A stretch of 64,000 bases of DNA from a bacterium (GTDB taxonomy: Bacteria; Krumholzibacteriota; Krumholzibacteriia; LZORAL124-64-63): NCBI GenBank assembly GCA_016719645.1, contig JADJYS010000001.1, positions 1 through 64,000 on the forward strand, read 5' to 3'. A program made the translations under genes and the position numbers. The notes below the pieces were generated by a model that saw only the letters and a list, made by a program, of their open reading frames with translations, was not told the DNA's origin and ran no database searches. The stretch's first letter is position 1. Each line of letters opens with the position of its first letter. This document shows, in pieces, positions 45,401 to 53,329 of the stretch.

Positions 45401-47136
45401 ACCTGGGCACGCTCATCCCCGTGGACCTCTCCGAGGCGCCGACCGATACCGTCGCCGACGACGGCCCGGTCGCCCGCCGCCGCGACGGCTGGTTCTTCTA
45501 CCGCCAGCGCGTCGACACCGACCTGATGTCGGGGCTCGGCGACGTCATCCAGGGCGAGGCGACGCTCTACGCCGGCGGCGAGGCGCTGCTGGCCAGCCAC
45601 CCCGAGCAGGTCTTCGCCGGCCGCACGCCGCTGGTGCTCGCCGCGTCCACCCTGGACCGGCTGCGCCGCCAGCCCGGCAACATCCACGTCCAGCCCACGC
45701 CGGGCCGCCCGCACGCCTGGACCGGCATCCTGAGCCTGCCCGCGCTCTCCTTCGACGAGGCCGGCTCGCTGCGCCTGGGCCGCCTGCCCGCCGCCCTGGC
45801 GGTCACCTTCTCGGCGCGCGCGCGCGACTTCGCCGGGCAGAGCGAGCGCACCGTCCTGTTCCTGGCCGGCCTGGCCACGCTGATCTTCGTGACGGCCGCC
45901 CTGCTCGCGCTGGTGCTGACGTGGAAGATCTTCGACCCGGTGCGCGTGCTGGTGGACGCGACGCGCCGTCTCGCCGCGGGCGACTTCACCGCGCCGCTGC
46001 CCGAGCCCGGGAGCGACGAGGTCGGGCGCCTGAGCGCCAGCTTCGGCGCGATGCGCGACGACCTGCGCACCGCGCAGCAGGCGCTGGCCGAGCGCGAACG
46101 CTTCCTGGCCCGGCTGCTCGAGCGCGTCCCGGTCGGCGTCGCGGTCTTCGACGCCGACGACCGCGTCGTCACGGTCAACCCCGCGGCGCGCGCCATCATC
46201 GAGGCCTACTTCGCCGGCGACGGGCCGCCGCCCGATCCGGCCGGGGCCGACGCGCAGGCGGCGCGATTGCTGGCGGGCTTCCGCGGGCGCATCCCGGAGG
46301 AGCCGGGCGAGGCGGAGCTGACCGCGCCGGACCGCCCGCGCACGCTGCGCGGACGCCTCGCATCGCTGGACCTGCCCGGTGGCCGGCGCGACCGCCTGCT
46401 GGTCTTCGAGGACGTCACGGAGTTCCTGGAGAACCGGCGGCTGGCCATGAACGCCCAGCTGGCGCGCCAGGTCGCGCACGAGATCAAGAACCCGCTGACC
46501 CCGATCCAGCTCTCGGTCCAGTTCCTGCAGCAGGCCTGGCGCGACCGGGCCGACAATCTCGACGAGGTGCTGGAGGCGACGGTGCGCCAGGTGCTGGAGC
46601 AGGTCGAACTGCTGCGCACCATCGCCACGGAGTTCAGCCTGCTCGGCCGCCCCGACACGCCGCCCGGCGCGCCGGTGTCGTTCCCGGCGGTCGTGCGCGG
46701 CGTCGTCGCGCGTTACCGCACGCCCGGCGGGGGAGGGCCGGACGTGGCCGGCCTGGAGCGCGACGACGTGCCCCTGGTGCTGGGCCACGCGGACTCGCTG
46801 GCGAAGGTCGTGGGCAACCTGCTGGAGAACAGCCTGCAGGCCGCGGCCGGCCGGTCGCCCCTGGCGGTGAGCGTCGGCTGGCGCGTGACGCCGCAGGCCG
46901 TCACCCTGCTGTGGGCGGACAACGGGCCGGGCCTGTCGCCCGAAGTGGCCGATCGGCTGTTCGACCTGTATTTTTCCACCAAGAGCCGCGGCACGGGGCT
47001 GGGACTTTCGATCTGCCGCAACCTGCTGACGCTGATGCAGGGCTCCATCACGCTGGGCAACCGGCCGGACGCCGCCGGAGCCCTCGCCGAGGTGACCCTG
47101 CCGCGCGCGGACGCGCGGCCGTCGCCGCGCACCTGA
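42406..47136 (+). CDS. Very large NtrY-like membrane sensor histidine kinase
   Basis: A 1576-residue protein. TTG 42406 has GGGGGAG upstream. The N-terminal ~560 residues hold about a dozen hydrophobic helices with an extracytoplasmic segment after the first group (residues ~75-280). A second sensor segment follows (~570-830), then a helix pair and a third sensor region (~890-1150). The kinase part is of NtrY type: HAMP near 1172-1225, PAS near 1232-1345, phospho-acceptor His1358 in QVAHEIKNPLTPIQLSVQFL, N-box LLENSLQAA, DNGPGLSPEVA and GTGLGLSICRN. No response regulator is adjacent, so its partner is elsewhere. The frame is continuous; no indel is evident. Confidence 0.9.
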   Translation: MPRRARTWTAVALLLLLGQGVVLAVAGAAAPGPRVVGALALAAAVAAVVALRAGAPRRRALRLGAAASLLLGGLWLAAPPDAGRDDRWERERQTGLDAELRRVQAVVPRLAAMADSLVAAEARGLREGAVPDLAALRRSWEGRVPGGDRFPLALAIWRDGERLDWSGELEPFPLGGGAREVREGRAGWYWRGTTEVGGDLLEWQVRLLAADGSGLPPGVASAGLVEAVAPAQAGWQGNARRGLWRVADIALDSAPGDMGLTFLRLNYAAPPRAADRSAAAARATAAILALWAVAIAGFGRSLAGTAGAVAGLACGRMLWLLAGLAAWLRQAFPATAADRGPGSLGSLLDPTYFATRWGGGLFGTTLDALLTCALLALVLAAAARAWRHLRAGDAAGASRRIGAVALLSGGFAVAMLWLLAELAIHLAEGANARLIGPKVQLGHLSFWILHLALLMPSLGLAAWLAGAVDGLRGRRGAGPAYLAGAVLGAVVLAATGAGGNGGASVAAWIVAPAAAVLAALAWWGGRWRPAADDPVRRLAWLLPVLAAVAWNYVSLARGYAAGEAAWLQAKADEIVQPQQDWVRFLLEDLLAEISVSAAELRDVPDAHAPDAAALWRHWSAYTLWREARIDELRLPCLLELLDDEGAPVSRFASGFFRDQGYEIGSRSAWESGRPLNLGPGRSAPLYLQTESRRYAAGDEHVLRGEVAGPGGTGWISLELPARSLRCATLLDRLSGADLDAAPGGYAPRLEVDQPLLLMRGDARGWRDTGGAPAPDGGSEAAIARLRADGGWGRIRVEGQLYRCLWRDGDGGEGFLLGVRIPGFGDRLLDLSRLALLDLLLAGGLGLIALAVSLALRRRVPGGLGFQERFLAVSLVLGLLPLLLAGTFIDRLSREWLAEGARDVARGGMEAAEEQLQGLLAEQARALAASDYIADLLASRLSGQRPLGPFATRQGMIFAADGELLLDETLSDLDRGEAALLLEQARSSSLVLVRDDLGVYLGTLIPVDLSEAPTDTVADDGPVARRRDGWFFYRQRVDTDLMSGLGDVIQGEATLYAGGEALLASHPEQVFAGRTPLVLAASTLDRLRRQPGNIHVQPTPGRPHAWTGILSLPALSFDEAGSLRLGRLPAALAVTFSARARDFAGQSERTVLFLAGLATLIFVTAALLALVLTWKIFDPVRVLVDATRRLAAGDFTAPLPEPGSDEVGRLSASFGAMRDDLRTAQQALAERERFLARLLERVPVGVAVFDADDRVVTVNPAARAIIEAYFAGDGPPPDPAGADAQAARLLAGFRGRIPEEPGEAELTAPDRPRTLRGRLASLDLPGGRRDRLLVFEDVTEFLENRRLAMNAQLARQVAHEIKNPLTPIQLSVQFLQQAWRDRADNLDEVLEATVRQVLEQVELLRTIATEFSLLGRPDTPPGAPVSFPAVVRGVVARYRTPGGGGPDVAGLERDDVPLVLGHADSLAKVVGNLLENSLQAAAGRSPLAVSVGWRVTPQAVTLLWADNGPGLSPEVADRLFDLYFSTKSRGTGLGLSICRNLLTLMQGSITLGNRPDAAGALAEVTLPRADARPSPRT

Positions 47137-47164
47137 AGCACGCCGCAACGGAACGGAGGGCGAC

Positions 47165-47845
47165 GTGAGCCGCCTGTCGGGGATCGGATTGTGGGTCGCC
47201 CTCGTCGCATCGATCGCCGCCGCGTTGCTGGCCGCGGCGACGCCGTCCGCCGCGACGCCCGTCACCATCGCCCGCCTGCAGTACGCGGGCGGGGACTGGT
47301 ACTGCGACCCCAGCTCGCTGCCGAACTGGCTGAGCGAGTTCGCGGCGCGCACCGGCGTCGCGACGGCGGGCGCGCCCGCGACGGTGACCATGGACAGCGA
47401 GGACCTGTACCGCTACCCGCTGCTCTACCTCGTGGGCCACGGCGGGATCGCCCTGGACGACCGCGAGGTGCGCGAGCTGCGCCGCTACCTGGACGCCGGC
47501 GGCTTCCTCTACGCGAACGACAACTACGGCCTCGACCCCGCGTTCCGGGCGCTGATGGCGCGCGTCTTCCCGGAATCGCCCCTGCGCCCGCTGGGGTCGG
47601 AGCACCCGATCTACCACTGCTTCTACGACCTGCCGGGTCTGCCCAAGATCCACGAGCACGACGGCGCGCCGGCGCAGGGCTTCGGGATCGAACGCGACGG
47701 CCGGCTGGTCGTGTTCTACTCGTGGTCGAGCGACATCGGCGACGGGCTGGAGGACGCGGCGGTCCACGGCGACCCGCCCGAGGCGCGCGAAGCGGCGGCC
47801 CGCATGGCCGTCAACATCCTGACCTACGCCCTGACCCGGCCCTGA
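47165..47845 (+). CDS. DUF4159 protein, exported
   Basis: A 226-residue protein; GTG 47165 has GGAGGG upstream. Signal segment LWVALVASIAAALLAAATPSAA. The DUF4159 pattern is clear: IARLQYAGGDWYCDPSSLPNWLSEFAARTG, LYRYPLLYLVGHGGIALDD, LRRYLDAGGFLYANDNYGLDPAFR, YHCFYDLPGLPKIHEHDG and VVFYSWSSDIGDG. DUF4159 has a flavodoxin/ThuA-like fold. It is commonly found beside MoxR, DUF58 and VWA genes, which here lie ~27 kb away. The next gene starts 11 nt downstream. Confidence 0.88.
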   Translation: MSRLSGIGLWVALVASIAAALLAAATPSAATPVTIARLQYAGGDWYCDPSSLPNWLSEFAARTGVATAGAPATVTMDSEDLYRYPLLYLVGHGGIALDDREVRELRRYLDAGGFLYANDNYGLDPAFRALMARVFPESPLRPLGSEHPIYHCFYDLPGLPKIHEHDGAPAQGFGIERDGRLVVFYSWSSDIGDGLEDAAVHGDPPEAREAAARMAVNILTYALTRP

Positions 47846-47855
47846 AAGGCGACCC

Positions 47856-50800
47856 GTGACCGAGTGCGATCCCGCCCTGCGCTTCCGCGACGATGCGCGA
47901 CGCCTGCTGCGTCGCGCGCGCCGGCGCGCCCTGGCGCGGGGAGCGGCGCAGGCGGGGGCCGGGTTGGCGCTGCTGACCGCGTGGTGCGCGCTGCTGCTGG
48001 GCTGGCCCGCGGCGGCGGCGGCGCCGGTGCGGTTCGCGGCGGTCGCCGCCTGGTGGCTGGGCGTCGCCTGGCTGATCGCGGACCTGGTGGCCGCGCCTCT
48101 GGCGGAGCTGGGCGGCCTCGCGCGCTTCTGTGCCAGCGTCGACCGCCGCTGCGGCTGCGGCAACCGACTGGTGGCGGCCGAGGAAGCCGCGCGGCGCCCC
48201 GAGCGCTGGCGGGCGTCGCCGCTGGCGGCGGAGCTGGCGCGGCGGGTGGTCGCCGCCGCCGGGCGTGACCTCGCCGTCCTGGACCCGGCCCGCGCCGCGG
48301 GCCTGCCGCCGCGCCGCGTCGCCGCCGCCCGCTGCCTGCTGGTCGCCGCCGCGCTGGCGCTGGGGTGGGTCCTGGTCGGGCCGGTGCTGGAGCGCGGCCT
48401 GCTCCGTCTCGCGCGTCCCGGCCTGGATGGCGGCCCGCCGCCGCCGAGCGGCCTCTTCCTGGAAGCGGCCGAGGTCCGCGTCGTCAGCGGCGCCGACGCG
48501 CGTCTGGTCGCCGTCGATTTCGGGAGTTCGGACCTGCCGGTCGCCTGCGAGGTGCGCAGCGAGCGCGGCGCCTGGCGCGCCCTGGACGCCGGGCTCGAGC
48601 CCGCGGCCGCACCGTCGCCGGGCCGGCGCTTCGCGGCGCGCCTGGCCGGCGCGCGCGAGGACCTGATCTTCCGCTTCCGCCGCGGCGGGTTCGCGACCGC
48701 CGAGGGCCGGCTGCGCGTGCTGCAGCCGCCGCTGCCGCTGGAACTGGAGCTGGCCGTCGCGCCGCCGACCTACACCGGCTTGCCGCCGCAGTCCTACCCG
48801 CAGGCGCCGCCGCGCCTCGAGGTCCCGGCGGGCAGCCGCCTGGAGTGGCGCGGGCGTGCGAACCACGAGCTCGCGCGAGCCGCGATGGTCACCGCCGCCG
48901 GCGACACGTTCGCTTGGGAGGTCACGGGCAGAGAATTCGCAGGCGGCGTGACCGCGACGGCGCCGTTCGTCTGGCGCCTGCTGCTGCGGGACGCCGCCGG
49001 ACTGCGCGGCCTCTCCGACGCGCCCCACGAGGTCGCGGTGCTGGCGGACCGCGCCCCCGTCGCCGAACTGGAACGGCCCGGCGGCGGCGACGACCTGCCG
49101 GGCGACGGCCGCCTGGCTCTCGCGGCGCGGGCCGGGGACGACTACGGGCTCGCGCACCTGGACCTGCTGCTGCGGCGCGAGGATCCCGCGGCGCCGCAGG
49201 ACACCGCCTGGGTCCGCCTGCCGGTCCTGGCCGCCCTGGACGGGCCGGTCAGCGCCGCGCTGGCGGAGGGCGCCGCCGGCCTGACCGCGACCGCCGCGGA
49301 GGTGCCGGCGCCCGATCGCCTCGCCTGTTTCCTGGACCTCGACGTCTCGCAGCTGGAGTTCGTGCCCGGACAGGCGCTGGCGGTGCAGCTCGAAGCCCGC
49401 GACAACCGGCGGCCGGGCGCGCCGGGCCGCGGCCGCTCGCGCGTGCTGCGCTTCACGCTGCCCTCGGCGGCCGAGCTGCTGGCCGAACACCAGCAGGGCG
49501 AGCGGCAGCGCCTCGAGGACCTGGCCGAGCTGCGGCGGCAGGGCGGCGACCTGCGCGAAGAACTCGCGCGGCTCGAGCGCGAGCTCAAGAAGGACCCGCT
49601 GCCCGATTTCGCGCGCCGCCAGGAGATCGACGAAGCGCTGGCGCGCCAGAAGGCCCTGCAGGCTGGGCTCGAGGAGTTGACCGGGCGCATGCGCGAGGAC
49701 CTGGACCGCCTGGCCGCCAGCAACCTCGCCTCGGTCGAGCTGGTCGAGCGGCTGGACCAGGTGGCCGCCCTGATGGACGAGATCCGCGACGACAACCTCG
49801 AGCGCCTGCGCGAGCAGCTGCAGGACGCGATGTCGCGGCTGGGGGAGCGCGAGGTCCAGGACGCCGTGGCCGACGTGGCCCGGCGCCAGCAGGAGTTCCT
49901 GGACCGCCTGGAACGCGCCGCCTCCCTGCTCGAGCAGATGAAGCGCGAGCAGGAGATGGCGGCGCTGACCGCGGAGCTCGAGCAGATGATGCGCGAGCAG
50001 TCGCAGCTGATGGAGGGCGAGCGCGACGCCGAGGCGGCGGCGCGGCAGCAGGCCCTGTCCGAGGCGGTCCGCGAGCTCGAGCAGAAGCTGCGCGACGCGC
50101 TGGCCGAGCTGGGCGAGGAGAAGGCGGCCGCGGACGGGTCCTCCGCCCCGCCCGAGCCGTCGCCGTCCGGGGAGCCGCCGTCCGCCGAAGCCATGCGCGA
50201 GGCCCTCGAGGCCGCGCTGGCGGAACTGGAGTCCGGGGACCTGCAGGAAGCCCTGCGCGAGGCGGCCGGCTCCCTGAAGTCGCCCTCCGGTCCGCCGCCG
50301 GAGTCCGCGTCGTCGCAGCAGGAGGCGATGCGGCGGCTCGCGTCGCTCTACAACGTGCTCTTGCAGGGGCAGCAGGCCATGCAGATGGCCATGCAGAACT
50401 TCGCCGGCGAGGCGATGCGGCGGCTCGCCTTCGACCTGCTGGAGATCTCGCGCCGGCAGGAGGAGCTGGCGGCCGCGATCCCCGCCGACCTGCGCGACGT
50501 GCGCGCCCCCCACCTGGCCCGCGACCAGAAGCGCCTGCTGCGCGCCACCGCGGCCCTGCGCGGCCGGCTCGAGACGGCGCTCGGGTCGTCCGGCGCGATC
50601 CCGTTCCGCGTGCTGCAGCAGCTGGACAAGTTGGTCGAGGGCATGCAGCCGGTCGTCGCCTCCCTCGACGCCGGCTGGGGGCAGCCGGCCCGCGACGGCG
50701 CGCGCGGCAGCCTCGGCCAGATCAACCAGCTGGTGATGAACCTGCTGACCAGCGCCCAGATGGCGGGCGGCGGCGGCGGCGGCGCGATGTCGATGCCGAT

Positions 50801-51392
50801 GCCCTCGCTCAGCCAGAAGCTGGAGCAGATGGCCCGCGAGCAGGCCGGCCTCAACGGCCTGGCCGAGCAGCTGCGCCGCCAGCAGGGCGAGCGCGGGCTG
50901 AGCCAGCAGCTGCGGGCGCAGATGCAGCGCCTGCAGTCCGGCCAGCAGGGCGTGGCCCGCGGCATGGGCGAGGCCGCCGAGCTGCAGCGCGACGCGCCGG
51001 AGGGTGACCGCATCCTGGGCGACCTGCGCGACCTGGCCCGCGATCTCGAGGGCGTGGCCGCCTCGCTCGCCGCCGGCGAGATCGACGAGGCGACGCTGCA
51101 GCGGCAGGAGCGGATCCTCGGCCGGATGCTCGACGCCAGGAATTCCGTGCGCAAGCGCGACTTCAGCCGGCGCCGGGAGAGCCGCGCCGCCGAGGAGGTG
51201 CTGGCCCGCCAGCAGGGCGGCGACGGCGTCGACCCCGCGCCCGCGGAGGAATCCCCGTGGCGGCTGCGGGCGGAGCAGCTGGACCGCGTGCCGGCGGAAT
51301 ACCGCGATGTGGTCCGCCGCTACTTCGAGACGCTGCAGGAGATCGACGCGCGGCGGGGGACGGGCGCCGCCGACCCGGAGGTCCTGCCGTGA
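47856..51392 (+). CDS. DUF4175-like membrane protein with long coiled coils
   Basis: A 1178-residue protein starting at GTG 47856. It has two or three N-terminal helices (residues ~28-75 and 160-180), a beta-rich region (~200-540) with VAPPTYTGLPPQSYPQAPP and ARAGDDYGLAHLDLLLRRED, then about 550 residues rich in Glu, Gln, Leu and Arg that predict coiled coil (LAEHQQGERQRLEDLAELRRQGG onward). Gln/Met-rich stretches occur near 840 and 1000. The layout matches DUF4175 proteins that accompany DUF4159 and MoxR modules. The stop overlaps the next start as GTGA. The role is unknown, perhaps envelope scaffolding. Confidence 0.82.
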   Translation: MTECDPALRFRDDARRLLRRARRRALARGAAQAGAGLALLTAWCALLLGWPAAAAAPVRFAAVAAWWLGVAWLIADLVAAPLAELGGLARFCASVDRRCGCGNRLVAAEEAARRPERWRASPLAAELARRVVAAAGRDLAVLDPARAAGLPPRRVAAARCLLVAAALALGWVLVGPVLERGLLRLARPGLDGGPPPPSGLFLEAAEVRVVSGADARLVAVDFGSSDLPVACEVRSERGAWRALDAGLEPAAAPSPGRRFAARLAGAREDLIFRFRRGGFATAEGRLRVLQPPLPLELELAVAPPTYTGLPPQSYPQAPPRLEVPAGSRLEWRGRANHELARAAMVTAAGDTFAWEVTGREFAGGVTATAPFVWRLLLRDAAGLRGLSDAPHEVAVLADRAPVAELERPGGGDDLPGDGRLALAARAGDDYGLAHLDLLLRREDPAAPQDTAWVRLPVLAALDGPVSAALAEGAAGLTATAAEVPAPDRLACFLDLDVSQLEFVPGQALAVQLEARDNRRPGAPGRGRSRVLRFTLPSAAELLAEHQQGERQRLEDLAELRRQGGDLREELARLERELKKDPLPDFARRQEIDEALARQKALQAGLEELTGRMREDLDRLAASNLASVELVERLDQVAALMDEIRDDNLERLREQLQDAMSRLGEREVQDAVADVARRQQEFLDRLERAASLLEQMKREQEMAALTAELEQMMREQSQLMEGERDAEAAARQQALSEAVRELEQKLRDALAELGEEKAAADGSSAPPEPSPSGEPPSAEAMREALEAALAELESGDLQEALREAAGSLKSPSGPPPESASSQQEAMRRLASLYNVLLQGQQAMQMAMQNFAGEAMRRLAFDLLEISRRQEELAAAIPADLRDVRAPHLARDQKRLLRATAALRGRLETALGSSGAIPFRVLQQLDKLVEGMQPVVASLDAGWGQPARDGARGSLGQINQLVMNLLTSAQMAGGGGGGAMSMPMPSLSQKLEQMAREQAGLNGLAEQLRRQQGERGLSQQLRAQMQRLQSGQQGVARGMGEAAELQRDAPEGDRILGDLRDLARDLEGVAASLAAGEIDEATLQRQERILGRMLDARNSVRKRDFSRRRESRAAEEVLARQQGGDGVDPAPAEESPWRLRAEQLDRVPAEYRDVVRRYFETLQEIDARRGTGAADPEVLP

Positions 51393-53329
51393 TCCCCCGC
51401 CGCGATTGCGGCGTCCTGGCCGTCGCGGGCCTCGCGGCGCTGGTCGCGCTCGCCGCGCCCGGCCGGTCGCCCGCGGCCGGCGCCCAGGACCCGCCGACGG
51501 TCGAGCGGCTGCTGCGCGGCCGACCGGCCGCGCCCGAGGCCCAGCCCTGGCGCTCGCGCCTGCTCGAAGTCGACCACCTGATCCGGCTCGAGAATTTCGG
51601 CCGCGCCGCGACGATGCTGGAGGAGGCCGAGAAGCTGGGCGCACCGCGCGCCGAGACGCTGCCGCGCTGGGTCGCCCTGGCCGTCGGCACGGGCGACGAC
51701 GAGCGCGCGGCCGACCTCTGCCGGGAGGGGCTGCGCGAGCGGCCCGGCCAGCTGCGCCTGCTGCGCGCCCTGGCCGGAGCCGAGATGGCGCGGGGCCGTT
51801 TGCCCGAGGCGCGGGCCGCCCTGGACGAGCTCTTCGCCGCCAGCCCCAACCGCGCCACGAGCGTCGCCGACGCGGTCGGCCTGTGGCGCGCCCACGGCCA
51901 CCCCGCCGAGGCGCTCGCCCTCTGCGATTCGCTGCGCGCCGCGCAGGGCGACGCGCGCGTCTTCCAGCGCCAGCGGGCCGCCTGCCTCCTGGAGCTGGAC
52001 CGCGTCGAGGACGGCGTGGCCGAGGCGGCGGGGGAGCTGGCCGCCAACCCGCTGAACCTGCCGCTGGTCCGCGACGAGCTGCTCGACCTGCTGCCCGCAA
52101 GGTCGCAGCGCGAGCGCGCCGTCGCGGCCCTGGCGCAGCTGGACCGCGACGCGCCGGCCGCCCGCCTGCTGCGCGCCGAGCTGCTGCTGCGGCTCGGGCG
52201 CGCCGACGCCGCGGCGGCGGCGACCGCCGACCTCGCCGACGACCCGGCCGCCGCCCAGGTCCTGCTGCACGCGGCCTCCATCCTGGCCAAGGAGCTGCCG
52301 CTGGAGACCGAGCCCGGCACGATCCGCCCCGTGGCCGACTGGCTGCTCGCGACGCTCGAGAAGCTGGCCGGCTCGGCGGCGGTGCCCCGGGGGCAGCAGC
52401 TGAAGGTGCTCGATCTGCTGGCCGGAGTCTGCGAGGACGTGCTGGTCCTGGACACCCCGGGGCCGGACCGGGCCGAGGCGGCCCGCCGGCTGGACGCCGT
52501 CCTGGAACTCGTGCGCGCGCGCAGCCCCGGATCCAGCCGCCTCTACTCCGCGCGCATCCGGCTGGCGGCCTACACGCGCGACGTGCTGGGCCGGCCCGCG
52601 GAAGCGGCCGCGACGCTGGAACGCCTGCTCGTCGACCTGGACCTGCCGCTGGAAGGCGTGGCGCTCGCCCGCCTCGCGCTGGGCGAGACGTACCTCGCGG
52701 CGCGCGACACGGCGCGGGCCCGGACGGTCCTGACGCGGCTGGGCCGCAGCCCCCAGTACCGCGACGCCGCGGGGCGCGCCCACTACCTGCTGGCCCTGCT
52801 CGATTTCGCCCAGGGCGGCTGGGAGACGGCGCGCGACCGGCTCGCCTCGGTGGCCCTGGACGGGTCCGCCAGCGACGTGGCGAACGACGCGCTCGACCTC
52901 GGGCTGCTCATCGCCGAGGAGCTCATGCAGCCCACGGGCGGCCCGTCGCGCCTCGCGGCCTACGCGCCGGCGGTCGGGGCGGCCCTGGTCCGCGACGATG
53001 CGGCCCGCCTCGCCGCGCTGCAGGCCTTCGTGCGCGACGTCGCCGGCGACGCGGCCGAGGACCGCCTGCTCGACCGCGTGCGCCTGGAACTGGCCGAAAC
53101 GCTGCTGAGGGCCGGCGACGCGGACGGGGCGGCGTCGCAGTGCCGGCTCGTCTCGGCGGACCACCCGTCGGGCCCGCTCGCGCCGCGGGCCCTGCTGCGC
53201 GAGGGGGCGGCCCTGGTCGCGGCGGGGCGCGCGCAGGACGGCCGCGCCGCCTGGGAGCGCCTGCTGCTGCAGTACCCCGACGCCCTCGAGGCCGAGGACG
53301 CACGTCTCGAACTCAGGAGCTCGCCGTGA
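51389..53329 (+). CDS. Exported TPR-repeat protein
   Basis: A 646-residue protein with a signal segment (VLAVAGLAALVALAAPG). Most of the chain is TPR-like helices with typical spacing: ENFGRAATMLEEAEKLGA, DDERAADLCREGLRERPGQ, RGRLPEARAALDELFAASPN, GHPAEALALCDSLRAAQGD, and, near the C terminus, AGDADGAASQCRLVSADHPSG and GRAQDGRAAWERLLLQYPDA. GTG 51389 overlaps the previous stop and the gene's own stop overlaps the next start. The tight coupling points to a shared complex with the DUF4159/DUF4175 proteins. Confidence 0.85.
   Translation: MIPRRDCGVLAVAGLAALVALAAPGRSPAAGAQDPPTVERLLRGRPAAPEAQPWRSRLLEVDHLIRLENFGRAATMLEEAEKLGAPRAETLPRWVALAVGTGDDERAADLCREGLRERPGQLRLLRALAGAEMARGRLPEARAALDELFAASPNRATSVADAVGLWRAHGHPAEALALCDSLRAAQGDARVFQRQRAACLLELDRVEDGVAEAAGELAANPLNLPLVRDELLDLLPARSQRERAVAALAQLDRDAPAARLLRAELLLRLGRADAAAAATADLADDPAAAQVLLHAASILAKELPLETEPGTIRPVADWLLATLEKLAGSAAVPRGQQLKVLDLLAGVCEDVLVLDTPGPDRAEAARRLDAVLELVRARSPGSSRLYSARIRLAAYTRDVLGRPAEAAATLERLLVDLDLPLEGVALARLALGETYLAARDTARARTVLTRLGRSPQYRDAAGRAHYLLALLDFAQGGWETARDRLASVALDGSASDVANDALDLGLLIAEELMQPTGGPSRLAAYAPAVGAALVRDDAARLAALQAFVRDVAGDAAEDRLLDRVRLELAETLLRAGDADGAASQCRLVSADHPSGPLAPRALLREGAALVAAGRAQDGRAAWERLLLQYPDALEAEDARLELRSSP

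Noticed and set aside
42157..47391. A 1744-codon open frame on the minus strand opposite the large kinase gene
   Set aside because: It has no coherent domains, is rich in Arg, Gln, Ala and Gly, and mirrors the plus-strand codons. Long antisense frames are expected at this GC content; the plus-strand kinase has clear motifs.
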